This document shows positions 10,091-21,200 of a stretch of DNA of 64,000 nucleotides, one piece after another. Source of the stretch: an uncultured Bacteroidales bacterium (GTDB lineage Bacteria; Bacteroidota; Bacteroidia; Bacteroidales; P3); assembly GCA_946406015.1 (NCBI GenBank), contig CAMJJD010000001.1:1-64000 (forward strand). Direction: 5' to 3'. Both the position numbers and the translations under genes were made by a program. Under the pieces are notes generated by a model that had not been told where the DNA came from, did not search any database, and worked only from the letters and a program-made list of their open reading frames with translations. Numbering within the stretch: position 1 is the stretch's first letter; each line of letters opens with the position of its first letter.

Positions 10091-10130
10091 GTCCGGCGGC
10101 CCGCGAAAGCGGGCCGCCGGACTCTTTTTT
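10091..10130 (+). terminator. rho-independent terminator of tnaA
   Basis: A 14-bp perfect GC-rich stem GTCCGGCGGCCCGC (10091-10104) with loop GAAA pairs with 10109-10122 and is followed by TCTTTTTT. It is the strongest terminator in the window. Confidence 0.93.
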
Positions 10131-10134
10131 ATTC

Positions 10135-10170
10135 TTTTTACGCGCATATTTAAAACTTTTAGTATCTTTG
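10135..10170 (+). promoter_or_regulatory. probable promoter of the first giant surface gene
   Basis: TTTTTAC (10135-10141), 21 nt, then TATCTTTG (10163-10170) followed by CA. This is the same arrangement as upstream of tnaA. A start near 10177 gives a leader of about 215 nt that carries a small dyad (about 10189-10222) and CTAG array D. Confidence 0.65.
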
Positions 10171-10281
10171 CATTCTGGTATATACCCGCACTCCCTCCGT
10201 ACTGCATTGGTACTCAGCGGAGTAGTGTGGTAGCACCCGCCAGAGAAATGAAAAAAGAAACCGGAAATAGAAGCAAAAAAA

Positions 10282-10357
10282 CTAGCCTGACTAGCCCTAC
10301 TAGCCTGACTAGCCCCTCTAGCTCAACTAGTAAGGCTAGTACGGCTAGCCACCCTAG
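10282..10357. repeat. CTAG 9-bp lattice array D
   Basis: Nine CTAG sites at 10282, 10291, 10300, 10309, 10318, 10327, 10336, 10345 and 10354 follow an exact 9-bp period. The spacers are CCTGA, CCCTA, CCTGA, CCCCT, CTCAA, TAAGG, TACGG and CCACC. The array lies inside the predicted 5-prime leader of the first giant gene, ending 34 bp before the ATG. Confidence 0.95.
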
Positions 10358-10391
10358 TTAAAAAAAAACGAATAAAACAAAACTATACGAT

Positions 10392-13300
10392 ATGAACAAC
10401 ACCTACAAAACCAACAAGACTGACTGGCGACGCCTCGTGCGCAGCATCCTCTTCGTGGCCCTCCTGCTCGGCGCAAGCCTGCCGGCGATGGCTGCCGACT
10501 ATGTGTTCCTCTACAACTCAGAGGGCACCTTCCATATTTTGTCCAACACTAGTAACACCATCACTGATGTCACTACATTCAGTTACACTAACTGTGTGTG
10601 GTCAGGTACGAGTGGAAGCACTTTTAGCAATCAGGAAAGATACTTATATTGGACAAACAACAACTCGGTATGGACTGCAAACACTAGTGGTGATAATTTA
10701 ACCATTAATGGCAATAAAATATACAATACTTACAGAGGGAGCAACTACTACATTAGATACAACAGCAACCAGTGGGTTTCGTCAACAACAAATAGCCAGA
10801 ATGAAGTAGTTTATCTGATGTCAACCCAATCCGATCAAAGTCTAAGCACTCCGACTATAGCTTCTGATGACTTTGTTTTTACTGACTTAACCAGCCATAT
10901 ATACAGTGCTTCCGCAACTTATACGTACAAACTCTACAAACTAGCTGGTGCTAGCAACTACTACGTCGTCGAAGGCGGAACGCCCTCAACCTCTACCACC
11001 GCCCCTACCACCACCGACGGCATCACCTATGTTTGGTCACTTGCTGACGGCACTACTGATAACGGTCATGTGCGCATAAATCCATCAACAGGTGACGTGA
11101 CATACTACAACGCCTACACTGATGCGAACCACACGGTAGGCATCAAAGTGACAGCAACACATTCCGCTTCTGGCCTATCACAAACCTCCTCGACAAAAAA
11201 CATAACGGTCAACAAGCTTACCGCCGTCAACCCGACAGGCATCACGGCAACTGACATCACCGTATCACAAGGCAACACAATAACCGCCACCAACTATACA
11301 ACCACTGCCACTCTGTCGGCCGGTCAATATCCCTATAGTCATGTTACTGCCACCTCCGATGCCACCGATATTGCGACTGTGGCTAATGTAGGCGACGGCT
11401 TCACCATCACCGGTGTGGCTGTAGGGTCGGCCACCATAACCATCAAAGCCTACAATATAGGTAACAGCGTTGTAGCATGCTCCACCACATTCACTGTTAC
11501 GGTAACTGAGCCAGAAACTGGCATTAGCGGTAGCATTGTAATCCTCAACGACTACGAGGACCACAACTGGGCCTACTACAACAAAGAGATCAACTCGCCC
11601 ATCCGCTCCTGGAACCCCGCCGACGTGAAGATCACCTACTACGGCGACGGCATCGTGATGACGGGCAATAACGACTATACCGCCTCGAGCACCGACTTCG
11701 TCCAGCCCGGCAACGCCAACTATGTGGGCGGCGCCAAGGTCAACGTAGGCGGTGAGGACGAGAACACCTTTGTATATTATAAGACCTTGGAGCGCACCGA
11801 CGGCAGCACGTCGGCCAACCCCACCGGCCGCTGCCTCTACACCACCATCCCCAACCCCTTCCAGGTGCGGCCCACCTACGGCTCGCGCGGCTCGACTGAT
11901 GCCAACGACTTCACAGGCTGGCGCGGCTTCCAGTGCTGGCGCCTGAAAAGCGTCACGGGTGGCTCCGTCTATAGCGCCGCCAGCGGCGGCACGGCCCTCG
12001 CCACGGGTGCCATCATCAACGGCGAGACCGACATTTACTTCGCCCCCAGCAACGAGTACGGCATGGAGGTGGAGCTCGAAGCTGTCTGGGCAAAGGCATA
12101 CCTCGTCAAAGGAAATAACGGTAATGCGAATGCCATCCTTAATCATGGCGACCTCGGAGTGGAGCGCAATTTCATGACGCTGACGGACGGTCAAAGCTAC
12201 AGGTTCAACGGCACCTCTGGCCGCCGCATCACTAATGTGGACCGAGCCGTGACCATTTCGAGCTACTATCCCAACGGTGAGGCTCCGGACGGGACCAACA
12301 ATACCATAACGGGAAACAACAACAATATCACCCTCGGAGCCGACACCAAGTTTGAGAATGTGACGCTGAGCGCAGGTTCCTACACACTTACCGCAAGTGG
12401 ATATGATGTTATTGTTGGTCGCGGTTGTACTTCAACCAACGTAGGAACTGTGAGAGGCATGTCCGATGGATCGACAAGTGCCGTGAACTACACAATACGC
12501 CTTGAGAGCGGTACGTTTGGCACTTTTGCGCTAATAGACAATACCGCAAGGACGTTCAGCAGCACTATCTCGACACGGGCAGTCTTTGGTAGCGATTACG
12601 ACCGTGCCAAGAGCGACAATAGCAAATTAAGTATTGCTGCCTCTAGCACAATTTATGGCGGCAACGCTGCACATACATTCTCCGGTAGTGCGAACCGAAA
12701 CAATATCACCTACGACTGGCTAATCAAGAGTGGAAGGGTGCAAGGCAGTACATCCGTTGGTGATGCTGCAGCCGACAAATCCATATACATAGGTAATTCT
12801 ATTTCCGGTAGCAACGCTAACAGCATTCAGTATTGTGGCAAACGCCGCTTGACAATGGAAGGTGGCGAAATAGCCAGTATTGCAGGTAGCGTCAATTGTT
12901 ATGGAAACAACTACGCCAACTATGGTGTTAACGACGGTACCTGGTCTGTCATGATCCGCCTTAAGGGAGGCACTGTCCGCGGTTCCATCTACGGAGCTGC
13001 CGCCTATGCCGGTGCATCTGGCGATCGCCTGTTTATCATGACGGGCGGAACCGTTAACGGATGGGTCGCAGGTGGTGCTAACGGCACACAAAGCGACGGC
13101 GGTATGATGTATGGAGCGTCATCCATATATATTGGCGGCAATACATCTATCAATAGTAACTCTTCCACCACGGTCATCAACCGAGCTGTTGGCGGCAATG
13201 TCTTTGGCGCTGGTTGTGGATACGGCACAAGCAGTAATTCCGGCCAGGTTACGGCGGGAACGACCGTTGTCGTGGCCGATGATGCTTATGTAGAACGCGG

Positions 13301-14483
13301 TGTCTATGGTGGCGGCTCCTATGGTTATACCACTAGCACATCCAATGTATATATTATGGGCGGCACCGTCGATTGCAAAGCCGGTGGTGTGAACGGCACT
13401 ACCTATAATGCCAATGTCAATGGCGGCGTCTATGGCGGCGCCTGTCAGAATAGGGCCGGCGTTAACAATGTGAAGGTCTATGGCGGTACGGTGAACGGCG
13501 GCGTCTATGGCGGCGGCAACGTCAGCGGTGACGTCGCAGGCCCCATCACCGTCGACGTCTATGGCACCGACCAGGCACCGGCGGCCAACGCCTACGCCAT
13601 CCACCAGGTCTTCGGCGGCGGCAACCAAGCTGCCTTTAACGGCACGCCCACAGTCACCGTGCACTGCGGAGCCGACGCCACCACGCCCATCAGCATCGAA
13701 GAGGTCTATGGCGGCGGCAACCAGGCCTCGGTGACCGGCACCAACGTCACCATCGAGGCCGGCAACATCATCGGCGACGTCTACGGCGGCGGCCGTCAGG
13801 CAGCCGTGGGCGGCAACACCTCCGTCATCGTCAACGGCGGCACCATCCGCCGCGTCTTCGGCGGCAACAACATCAGCGGCGCCATCAGCGGCACCATCAG
13901 CGTCAACGTCGACAAGACCTCCTCCTGCCCGATGAAGATAGGCCAGGTCTTCGGCGGCGGCAACCAGGCCGCCAGCCAGGTGGGCAGCATCACCGTCGGC
14001 TGCACCGGCGACCTCGTCACACCCCTCGACGACGGCCAGCGCTACGGCTACGACCAGGAAGGCATCGGCGCCGTCTACGGCGGTGCCAACAACGCCGACA
14101 TCGACGGCGACATCACCCTCAACATCGTCAGCGGCATCGTCGACAGCGTCTTCGGCGGCAACAACGCCGGCGGCGCCATCGACGGCGACATCACCGTGAA
14201 TATCGCGAAGAACGCCAAAACCTGCAGCTGGTACGTGGGCTACGTCTTCGGCGGCGGCAACAACGCCACCTACAGCCAGAAGACCGCCGACCATCCCGCC
14301 GTCAACGTGCAGGCCGGCCTGGTCACCCACCACGTCTTCGGCGGCGGCAACGGCTCAGGCGCCACCGTCACCGGCAACCCGACCGTCACCCTCAGCGGCA
14401 CCGCCCAGGTGGGCGGCAACGTCTTCGGCGGCGGCAACGCCGCGGCGGTCAGCGGCAACACCAGCGTGAAGCTACAGAACTAA
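10392..14483 (+). CDS. giant secreted GGG-repeat protein 1 (putative beta-solenoid adhesin)
   Basis: This 1363-residue protein has a signal peptide of about 34 residues (LFVALLLGASLPAMA-AD). Residues about 35-200 form an unidentified Asn/Thr/Tyr-rich domain. Residues about 215-375 look like Ig-like modules, the second BIG2-like with SVVACSTTFTVTV. Residues 385-830 are mixed beta-rich sequence. From about 860 to the end come Gly-rich rungs with VYGGG or VFGGG turns and V-x-V-x-G-G-T-I strands. The protein stops inside this repeat pattern (GNTSVKLQN) and has no T9SS C-terminal domain, so its export and anchoring are unclear. The first part of the gene (10.5-13.3 kb) uses more A/T-ending codons than the GC-rich repeat part, suggesting a mosaic origin. 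Function unknown; a surface adhesin or matrix protein is the best guess. Confidence 0.85.
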   Translation: MNNTYKTNKTDWRRLVRSILFVALLLGASLPAMAADYVFLYNSEGTFHILSNTSNTITDVTTFSYTNCVWSGTSGSTFSNQERYLYWTNNNSVWTANTSGDNLTINGNKIYNTYRGSNYYIRYNSNQWVSSTTNSQNEVVYLMSTQSDQSLSTPTIASDDFVFTDLTSHIYSASATYTYKLYKLAGASNYYVVEGGTPSTSTTAPTTTDGITYVWSLADGTTDNGHVRINPSTGDVTYYNAYTDANHTVGIKVTATHSASGLSQTSSTKNITVNKLTAVNPTGITATDITVSQGNTITATNYTTTATLSAGQYPYSHVTATSDATDIATVANVGDGFTITGVAVGSATITIKAYNIGNSVVACSTTFTVTVTEPETGISGSIVILNDYEDHNWAYYNKEINSPIRSWNPADVKITYYGDGIVMTGNNDYTASSTDFVQPGNANYVGGAKVNVGGEDENTFVYYKTLERTDGSTSANPTGRCLYTTIPNPFQVRPTYGSRGSTDANDFTGWRGFQCWRLKSVTGGSVYSAASGGTALATGAIINGETDIYFAPSNEYGMEVELEAVWAKAYLVKGNNGNANAILNHGDLGVERNFMTLTDGQSYRFNGTSGRRITNVDRAVTISSYYPNGEAPDGTNNTITGNNNNITLGADTKFENVTLSAGSYTLTASGYDVIVGRGCTSTNVGTVRGMSDGSTSAVNYTIRLESGTFGTFALIDNTARTFSSTISTRAVFGSDYDRAKSDNSKLSIAASSTIYGGNAAHTFSGSANRNNITYDWLIKSGRVQGSTSVGDAAADKSIYIGNSISGSNANSIQYCGKRRLTMEGGEIASIAGSVNCYGNNYANYGVNDGTWSVMIRLKGGTVRGSIYGAAAYAGASGDRLFIMTGGTVNGWVAGGANGTQSDGGMMYGASSIYIGGNTSINSNSSTTVINRAVGGNVFGAGCGYGTSSNSGQVTAGTTVVVADDAYVERGVYGGGSYGYTTSTSNVYIMGGTVDCKAGGVNGTTYNANVNGGVYGGACQNRAGVNNVKVYGGTVNGGVYGGGNVSGDVAGPITVDVYGTDQAPAANAYAIHQVFGGGNQAAFNGTPTVTVHCGADATTPISIEEVYGGGNQASVTGTNVTIEAGNIIGDVYGGGRQAAVGGNTSVIVNGGTIRRVFGGNNISGAISGTISVNVDKTSSCPMKIGQVFGGGNQAASQVGSITVGCTGDLVTPLDDGQRYGYDQEGIGAVYGGANNADIDGDITLNIVSGIVDSVFGGNNAGGAIDGDITVNIAKNAKTCSWYVGYVFGGGNNATYSQKTADHPAVNVQAGLVTHHVFGGGNGSGATVTGNPTVTLSGTAQVGGNVFGGGNAAAVSGNTSVKLQN

Positions 14484-14485
14484 GA

Positions 14486-14609
14486 CTAGGATTTTCCAGC
14501 CTGGCTAGGATCTCTAGCCTGGCTGTCGAACTAGCCCTTCTAGCCCAGCTAGGAGGGCTAGTCTTTTTTCTAGTCAGGCTAGCTCGGCTAGAAGGGCTAG
14601 CCAGGCTAG
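14486..14609. repeat. CTAG 9-bp lattice array E
   Basis: Twelve CTAG sites lie between 14486 and 14609, mostly 9 bp apart (14531, 14540, 14549, 14558 and 14570, 14579, 14588, 14597, 14606). One lattice position (14523) is degenerate (CTGT). It starts 3 bp after the stop of the first giant gene. Confidence 0.93.
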
Positions 14610-14620
14610 TCAGACTTACT

Positions 14621-14911
14621 AAAAACATCGTGCGCGATTTAATCCGTCACCCCCTTCCGGAGGGGCGGTGATCCCTCCGAAGTCCCTCCGTAGTCCCTCC
14701 GTAGTCCCTCCGTGGTTGGTCCGACTGAAGTCGGACAAACCACGTGGCAACCACGTAGTTAGATCATTTTTGATAGGTAGAGCGCTGATTGTCAACCGTT
14801 TGGTCCAGCGGCGGCAATTTTTGCCGCCGCTGGACCTGTCGACAAGGGGGCTGCCACGGGAGACGGTCGGAAGGAGTGAAAAAAGGTTAATTAAATCGTG
14901 CACGATGTTTT
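14621..14911. mobile_element. MITE-like element, copy 1
   Basis: This non-coding element of about 290 bp is bounded by inverted ends AAACATCGTGCGCGATTTAA (from about 14623) and, read inward from the right, AACATCGTGCACGATTTAAT (from about 14908). Inside are a (TCCCTCCGTAG)n block, the dyad GGTCCGACTGAAGTCGGAC, and a 16-bp perfect hairpin with a 3-nt loop (14802-14836). A second element with the same ends and internal block lies at 59600-59896. No transposase is encoded; mobility is inferred from the ends and the duplication. Confidence 0.6.
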
Positions 14912-14928
14912 TTCTCCGGGCTGGGATT

Positions 14929-15040
14929 CCAGCCGGACTAGCCCTTCCAGATAATCTAGCCTGACTAGCCCTTCCAGCCTCTCAAGAAAACCTAGTTCGG
15001 CTAGTCAGGCTAGCCCGGCTAGAAAGCACAGAAACCCTAG
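14929..15040. repeat. CTAG 9-bp lattice array F, partly decayed
   Basis: CTAG at 14938, 14956, 14965, 14992, 15001, 15010, 15019 and 15037 falls on one 9-bp register. The missing register positions 14929, 14947 and 14974 read CCAG and 14983 reads CAAG, showing decay by point mutation while the period is kept. It lies upstream of the second giant gene. Confidence 0.9.
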
Positions 15041-15124
15041 CCCCTCCCGCAGCCCCTTATTCCCCACCTCCGCACTTTTACAAAAATTTAACAACCAACG
15101 CACTGCGGTATAGATTTTTTTGTG

Positions 15125-15132
15125 TATATTTG
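15125..15132 (+). promoter_or_regulatory. possible -7 element for the second giant gene
   Basis: TATATTTG followed by CA fits TAnnTTTG and lies 76 bp before the start codon. No convincing -33 element is seen 19-21 bp upstream. A hairpin-forming GGCCC/GGGCC pair lies in the leader at about 15157-15173. Confidence 0.45.
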
Positions 15133-15207
15133 CAATTTTGAAGAACAAATGGCAGAGGCCCTCATTGGGCCTGATTGCCAGCATATTGACTAACAGTAAG
15201 CTACTCT

Positions 15208-18200
15208 ATGGAAGAGAAAAAAAATACTAACATGGGATATAAAAATATCATTTCGACCGCCACGCGGTGGTGTGCCGGCCTGTTCGTCATGGGTCTGATG
15301 GCCCTGACGACCCCCGGTGCGTCGGCCCAGGTGGTGGTGAACGGCAACGTCTTCGGCGGCGGCAACGCCGCCACCGTCAGCGGCAACACCACGGTGCTGA
15401 TGGACGGCACCAATGCCACTGTGAGACAAGACCTTTACGGCGGCGGCGCACAGGCTGCCGTGGGAACACTGAACGGATCGAACAAAGCCACTACCGCCGC
15501 CACGGTGACGGTGCTGGCCGGCACGGTGGAGCACGACGTCTACGGCGGCGGCTTGGGCACCCAGGCCAACCCCGCCACGGTGAACAGCACCGTGCAGGTG
15601 AGCATCGGCAAATATGAAAACAGCACCGTCAGCGGCAGCGCCACCATCCTGGGCAATATCTTCGGCTGCAACAACGTCAACGGTTCGCCGCAGGACGCCG
15701 TGCGCGTCGACATCTGGCGCACGGCGCACACCACCACCCCGGTGGACAACTCGGTGCCCTCCTATGACGACATCGATGCTATGAACACCGCCATCGCGAC
15801 CCGTGAGGCCGGCCTCTATGCCGACGCCTGCAAGTACTTCGCCCTGCAGGGCGTCTACGGCGGCGGCAACCAGGCCGACTATGTGCCTGCCACGGCCACC
15901 GGCGTCGAGGTATACATCCACAACTGCGAGAACACCGTGAAGATGGTCTACGGCGGCGGCCGCGCCGCTGCCGTGGGCTCCTCGAGCGGCCAGCATGCCA
16001 ACGCCACCGTGATTATCGACGGCGGCCTCATCGACACCCTCTTCGCCGGCGGCGACGGCCACACCATCGACCCCAGCACCGGCGACTACCGTCCCGCCGA
16101 CATCAACGGCAACGTCTACGCCACCGTCCACGGCGGCTACTACACCGCCGTCTTCGCCGGTTCGAACACCAGCGGTACCATCAGCGGCACCAAGAGCCTC
16201 ACCATCGACAAGACCAGCACCTGCTCCAGCCAGGAAGAGCTTATAGGCTCCCTCTTCGGCGGCGGCAACAAGGCCGACATCATGGGCGACGTGGCCCTGA
16301 CCATCGCCTGCGGCGCGGGCGAGTTCAACGAGGTGTACGGCGGCGCCAACCTGGCCAATATCACCGGCAACGTGACTCTCAACGTCTACGGCGGCACGAT
16401 GAACTACGTCTACGGCGGCTCGAAAGGCACCCCCGCCAAGGCGGCCAACATCAACGGCAACGTGACCCTCAACCTCTTTGGCGGCACGCTCGGCAGCGCC
16501 TTCGGCGGCTCGAACGTCAACGGCAACATCACGGGCACCATCACCGTCAATGTCAACGACCAGGGCGGCAGCTGCCCGCTCTACGTGGACAACGTCTACG
16601 GCAGCGGCAACCTGGCCCTCTACACGCCGACAGCAGAGACGGCCCTCGCGCCCAACTTCTCGCCCGTGGTGAACCTCCGCAAGTGCACCGTGGGCTACAT
16701 CGCAGCCGTAGGCAGCCACGCTGCCTTCGACATTAGATACCAGGAAGGCCACGGCTGTGTCTTCGGCGGCGGCAAGGGTACCTTGAACGACGTCGACTCC
16801 GGCAAGGTGACCGCCAACCCCAAGGTGGTGCTGAACGGCGCCATCGACGATTCGGTGATAGTTCTCAACACCGTCTTCGGTGGCGGCGAGATTGCCTCGG
16901 TGGACGGCAGCACGACAGTGCAGATCGACCATGGCCACGTGGGCTGCGACGAAAGCGACATCACACACAGTAACGGCTTCGTCTTCGGCGGCGGCAAGGG
17001 CGACGTTTCGAGTCCCTTGCTGGGATGCGTCAGCGGCAACAGCACCGTCACCATGAGCGGCGGCTATGTGCACAACACCCTCTTCGGCGGCGGCCAGCTG
17101 GGCTCGGTGGGCGACTTCAACTATGCCGCGGACGTTGATGCGGTCAATGACATTGTCGCGGGCGAGCCCGTCTCCCTGAAGACCGACAACACCGGCAAGA
17201 CGACGGTGGCCATCAGCGGCGGCCAGATAGGCCCCCACAACGTCACCATGACGGCCGACCTGGGCTATGTGTTCGGCGCCGGCATGGGCTACTACACGCA
17301 GCCCTATTCCTCCTACGCCGACCCCAACCTGAGCAACGCCACGCTGGCGCGGCAGAACGCCCGCTACGGCTATGTGGACAACACCGAGGTGACCATCAGC
17401 GGCACGGCCTTCATCGTGGGTGCCGTGTGGGGCGGCAGCGAGAACGGCCAGGTGCTGCACGACTGCCGTGTGACCATCAGCGGTGGCCAGATCGGCTGCG
17501 GCGACGGCAAGGACAAGCCCTACGACCAGTACGACAAAGTGGACGGCAAAGACCTCTGGGAGCGGGCCAAGGCCGCTGTCACCAGCCACAACGAAGCCAA
17601 CATCAACGCCATTGCAGCCCTGATGCCGGAATGTAAAAGCTGGCCCTACGCAGCCCCCTACCTGCCCTACGACCCCTACGCACCTGCTGACGGCACCGAC
17701 GCCACCAACTCGACCGTGACCGGCGACGGCCACACCTTCTTCGGCAACGTGTTCGGCGGCGGCTCGGGCTACTACCCCTACCGCATCGGCGAAGGGGTTT
17801 CGGAACACAACGAGTGGTTCCCCTTCCAGGGCCGTGTGCGCGGCAATACCTACCTGACCATCAGGGGCGGCCACATCCTCACCAGCGCCTACGGCGGCTG
17901 CGAATATGCCGACGTGGTGGGCAACTGCACCGTCACCATGACGGGCGGCACGCTGGGCGTGCCCCGCAGCTTGTCGGCCATCGAGGCGCACCCCGTGACC
18001 TGCTACCTCTTCGGCGCCGGCAAGGGTGACCAGCGCACCACCTTCAATATGCGTACCAATGTAAACAACGCCTACGTCACCGTGGGCGGCGATGCCATGA
18101 TCTACGGCTCCGTCTTCGGCGGCGGTGAGGACGGCCACGTGACCGGCAACGCCGTGGTGAACGTCACCGGCAACGCCATTGTGGGCACCTTCGGCACCTC

Positions 18201-21200
18201 CTACGTCGACGGCAACATCTTCGGCGGCGGCCGCGGCTTCGGCGGCACCGCCATCACCGCCGGCTCCATCGGCGGCAACGTCACAGTCAACATCACCAAC
18301 GACTCAACTGACCTTAACGACATCAAATCTCCCCAAATCCTCGGCTCGGTCTACGGCGGCGGCCGTCTGGCCTCGGTGGGTGTCCACTTCGTGGAGACCA
18401 ACGACCCGCTCTACGGCAAGCTGCAGGGCAGTCGCGGAGACGCGGATCACGGCAACATCACGGTCAACATCACCGGCGGCACCATCGGAAACCATTACGA
18501 GTTCATGCCCGACCCCTTCTCGGAGTTGACGGACTACGTGGAGTACAACGTGGTGCTGTACCAGAACTCGCTGTGGCGCTTCATCAGGAACCATCCCGCT
18601 GGCGCTTGGAACTACGCCGACGTGACCGACGTGGTGCACACCACCGGCGGCAACGTGTTCGGCTCGAGCATGGGACGCCTGCTCAACATCGGCACCACCG
18701 ACGGAACGGACGCAAACAACTTCAACCACCTCTGGCCCGGTCTGGCCAAATGCCGTAAGACCGATGTCACCATCGGCGGCGACGCCGTCGTCCACTCCAA
18801 CGTCTACGGCGGTGGCGAGCTGGGTTACGTCATGGAGAACAGCAAGGTCACCATCAGCGGCCGCGCGCAGATCGGCCACGTGATTGGCTCGGGTCTCGAG
18901 GAGCACTGCTTCGGCTCCGTCTTCGGCGGCGGCTACGGCAGCGACAACATCACCCAGCACACCAACGACACGGCAACCGTCGGCGGCACATGGGTGACGG
19001 CGGCCATGCATGCCGGCCGCGTCTACGGCAACGCCGAAGTGTTGATGACCGGCGGCCACGTGCAAGGCAACATCTACGGCGGCGGCGAGCTGGCCTCCGT
19101 GGGACGCCGCTGGATTAACATGACGGCCGACGGCGCTGCCGATTCCTACATCCCCAATACCACCTACGCCAATATCAACAATGTGGGCGGCACAGGCAAC
19201 ACCTCCTATGGATGGGATGCCAATGTGGGCAACACCACGGTCACCATCAGAGGCGGCCAGGTGGGCGACTTTGACCACACTGCAATAGGTGTCCATCCGG
19301 AAAACCCGAGCGTCTATCGCTATCCCGGCCACACCACCGGTAAGATGGGCAGCGTGTTCGGCGGCGGCAAGGGCCGTCCGGGACGCCGTGGCGAGGACTT
19401 CCACTTCACCCGTATGGCCTACGTCGACTCGACCAATGTCACCATCTCGGGCACTGCCCAGATTGCCGCCTCGGTGTTCGGCGGCAGCGAGAACGGCCAC
19501 GTGCGCTACGGCACCAATGTCAACATGACGGGCGGCACCATCGGTCTGGAGCTCGACCAAAGCGAACATGAGACCGACGACTACGGCTACAGCCCCGTCA
19601 TCGTCTATCACGGCAACATCTACGGCGGCGGCCGCGGTATCGACATCACCGACGGCGGCCACCTGGGCGAAGGCTCGGGTCAGGTGTTCGGCAACACCAA
19701 AGTGACGGTGAGCGGCGGCACCGTGCGCCACAACGTCTACGGCGGCGGTTCGCTGGCCACCGTGGGCTGCCCCACCTCGATGAGCAATGCCACCCTGAAG
19801 GACAATACCGGCAAGGCCACGGTCGTCATCAACGGCACCGCCGTGATTGGCGCAAACGACGCCAAGGGCTTGAACAGCGGCCGCGTCTTCGGCTCGGGCC
19901 GCGGTATGGCGGGCGCCACGTTCGCCGATCGCGCGTATACTAACAATACTTATGTCACCATCGGCTCCGACAACCCGGGGGCCAATGTGTGCTACGTCAA
20001 CGGTGCGGTCTTCGGCAGCGGCGAGAACGGCCACGTGGAGAACCACACGCACGTATATATAAAGAATGGATGTGAGATTGGCCAACACTGGGCGACCCTC
20101 CCCGACGAATCGCACAAGGAATTCGTGGGCAACGTCTACGGCGGCGGTAGCGGTGTCGACCTCGACGGCGGCGACATCAGCCGTACCGCCGGTCTGGTGC
20201 ACGGCTCGACGCACGTCACCGTCAGCGGCGGCAAGATTTACCACAACGTCTACGGTGGCGGTTCGCTGGGTTCGGTGGGCGACACGGCAGCTGTGGCCGG
20301 CTACGCCACCTACGCCGACACCGTGGTATACACCTACGCCGACCACAAGCACAGCGCGCTGAACGCCCAGGCCTTCGACGATGCCACGGCCAACGGCCAC
20401 GCCTACATCTACATCAGCGGCGGCAAGATAGGTACGGACGGCAATGGCAACGGCAACGTCTTCGGCGGTGGCCGAGGCAATGCCGGTAAGAGCAACTACA
20501 GCCCCTTCATCGATCCTCCCTACAACCATAACACCGAAGGCTTCACGCAGGGCTCGGTGACCATCGGAGGAAACAGCTACACCACCTATCACAAAACCGT
20601 CAAACGGGTGGCACCCGGACATACGACGGAAGACAGCGTCATCTCCTACCGCGAGACGACGAAAAACACGTTGGGCTACAGCGGCGACATGACCACCGTC
20701 TGGGTAATCGGCGCGGCCCGCACCAGCACCAGCACCCCATATACGGACAGCGTCGTGGTGCGCGACTACACGAACCACACCTTCGTCACCGGCAGCCACA
20801 TCGTGGTGAACTATCCCTCGGTCGACTCGACCACCAGCTATGTCGATCGAGACTTTGCAAACACCTACAATACCTCACTGAGCAATACCGCTACGGCAAC
20901 CGCATCCTTGGACTTCATCCGCGGCAATGTCTTCGGCGGCGGCGACAACGGGCACGTGCGCGGCAACACCGAGGTCTACATCCAGCAGGGCCGCATCGGC
21001 ACCCTTACCGCCAACGCCAACGGCAATGTCTTCGGCGGCGGCCGAGGCGAAGGCTTGAGCTACGACGGCCAATACAGCGACAACGCCGGCAAGGTGTACG
21101 GCAACACCAACGTCGACATCACCGGCGGCTGGATTCTGCACAACGTCTACGGCGGCGGCAACCTCTCGTCGGTGGGCGACTTCACGGTCACCCTTAGCGG

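Noticed and set aside
10282..10357. CTAG arrays as CRISPR
   Set aside because: The repeat unit is 4 bp with 5-bp spacers, far too short, and no cas genes are present.
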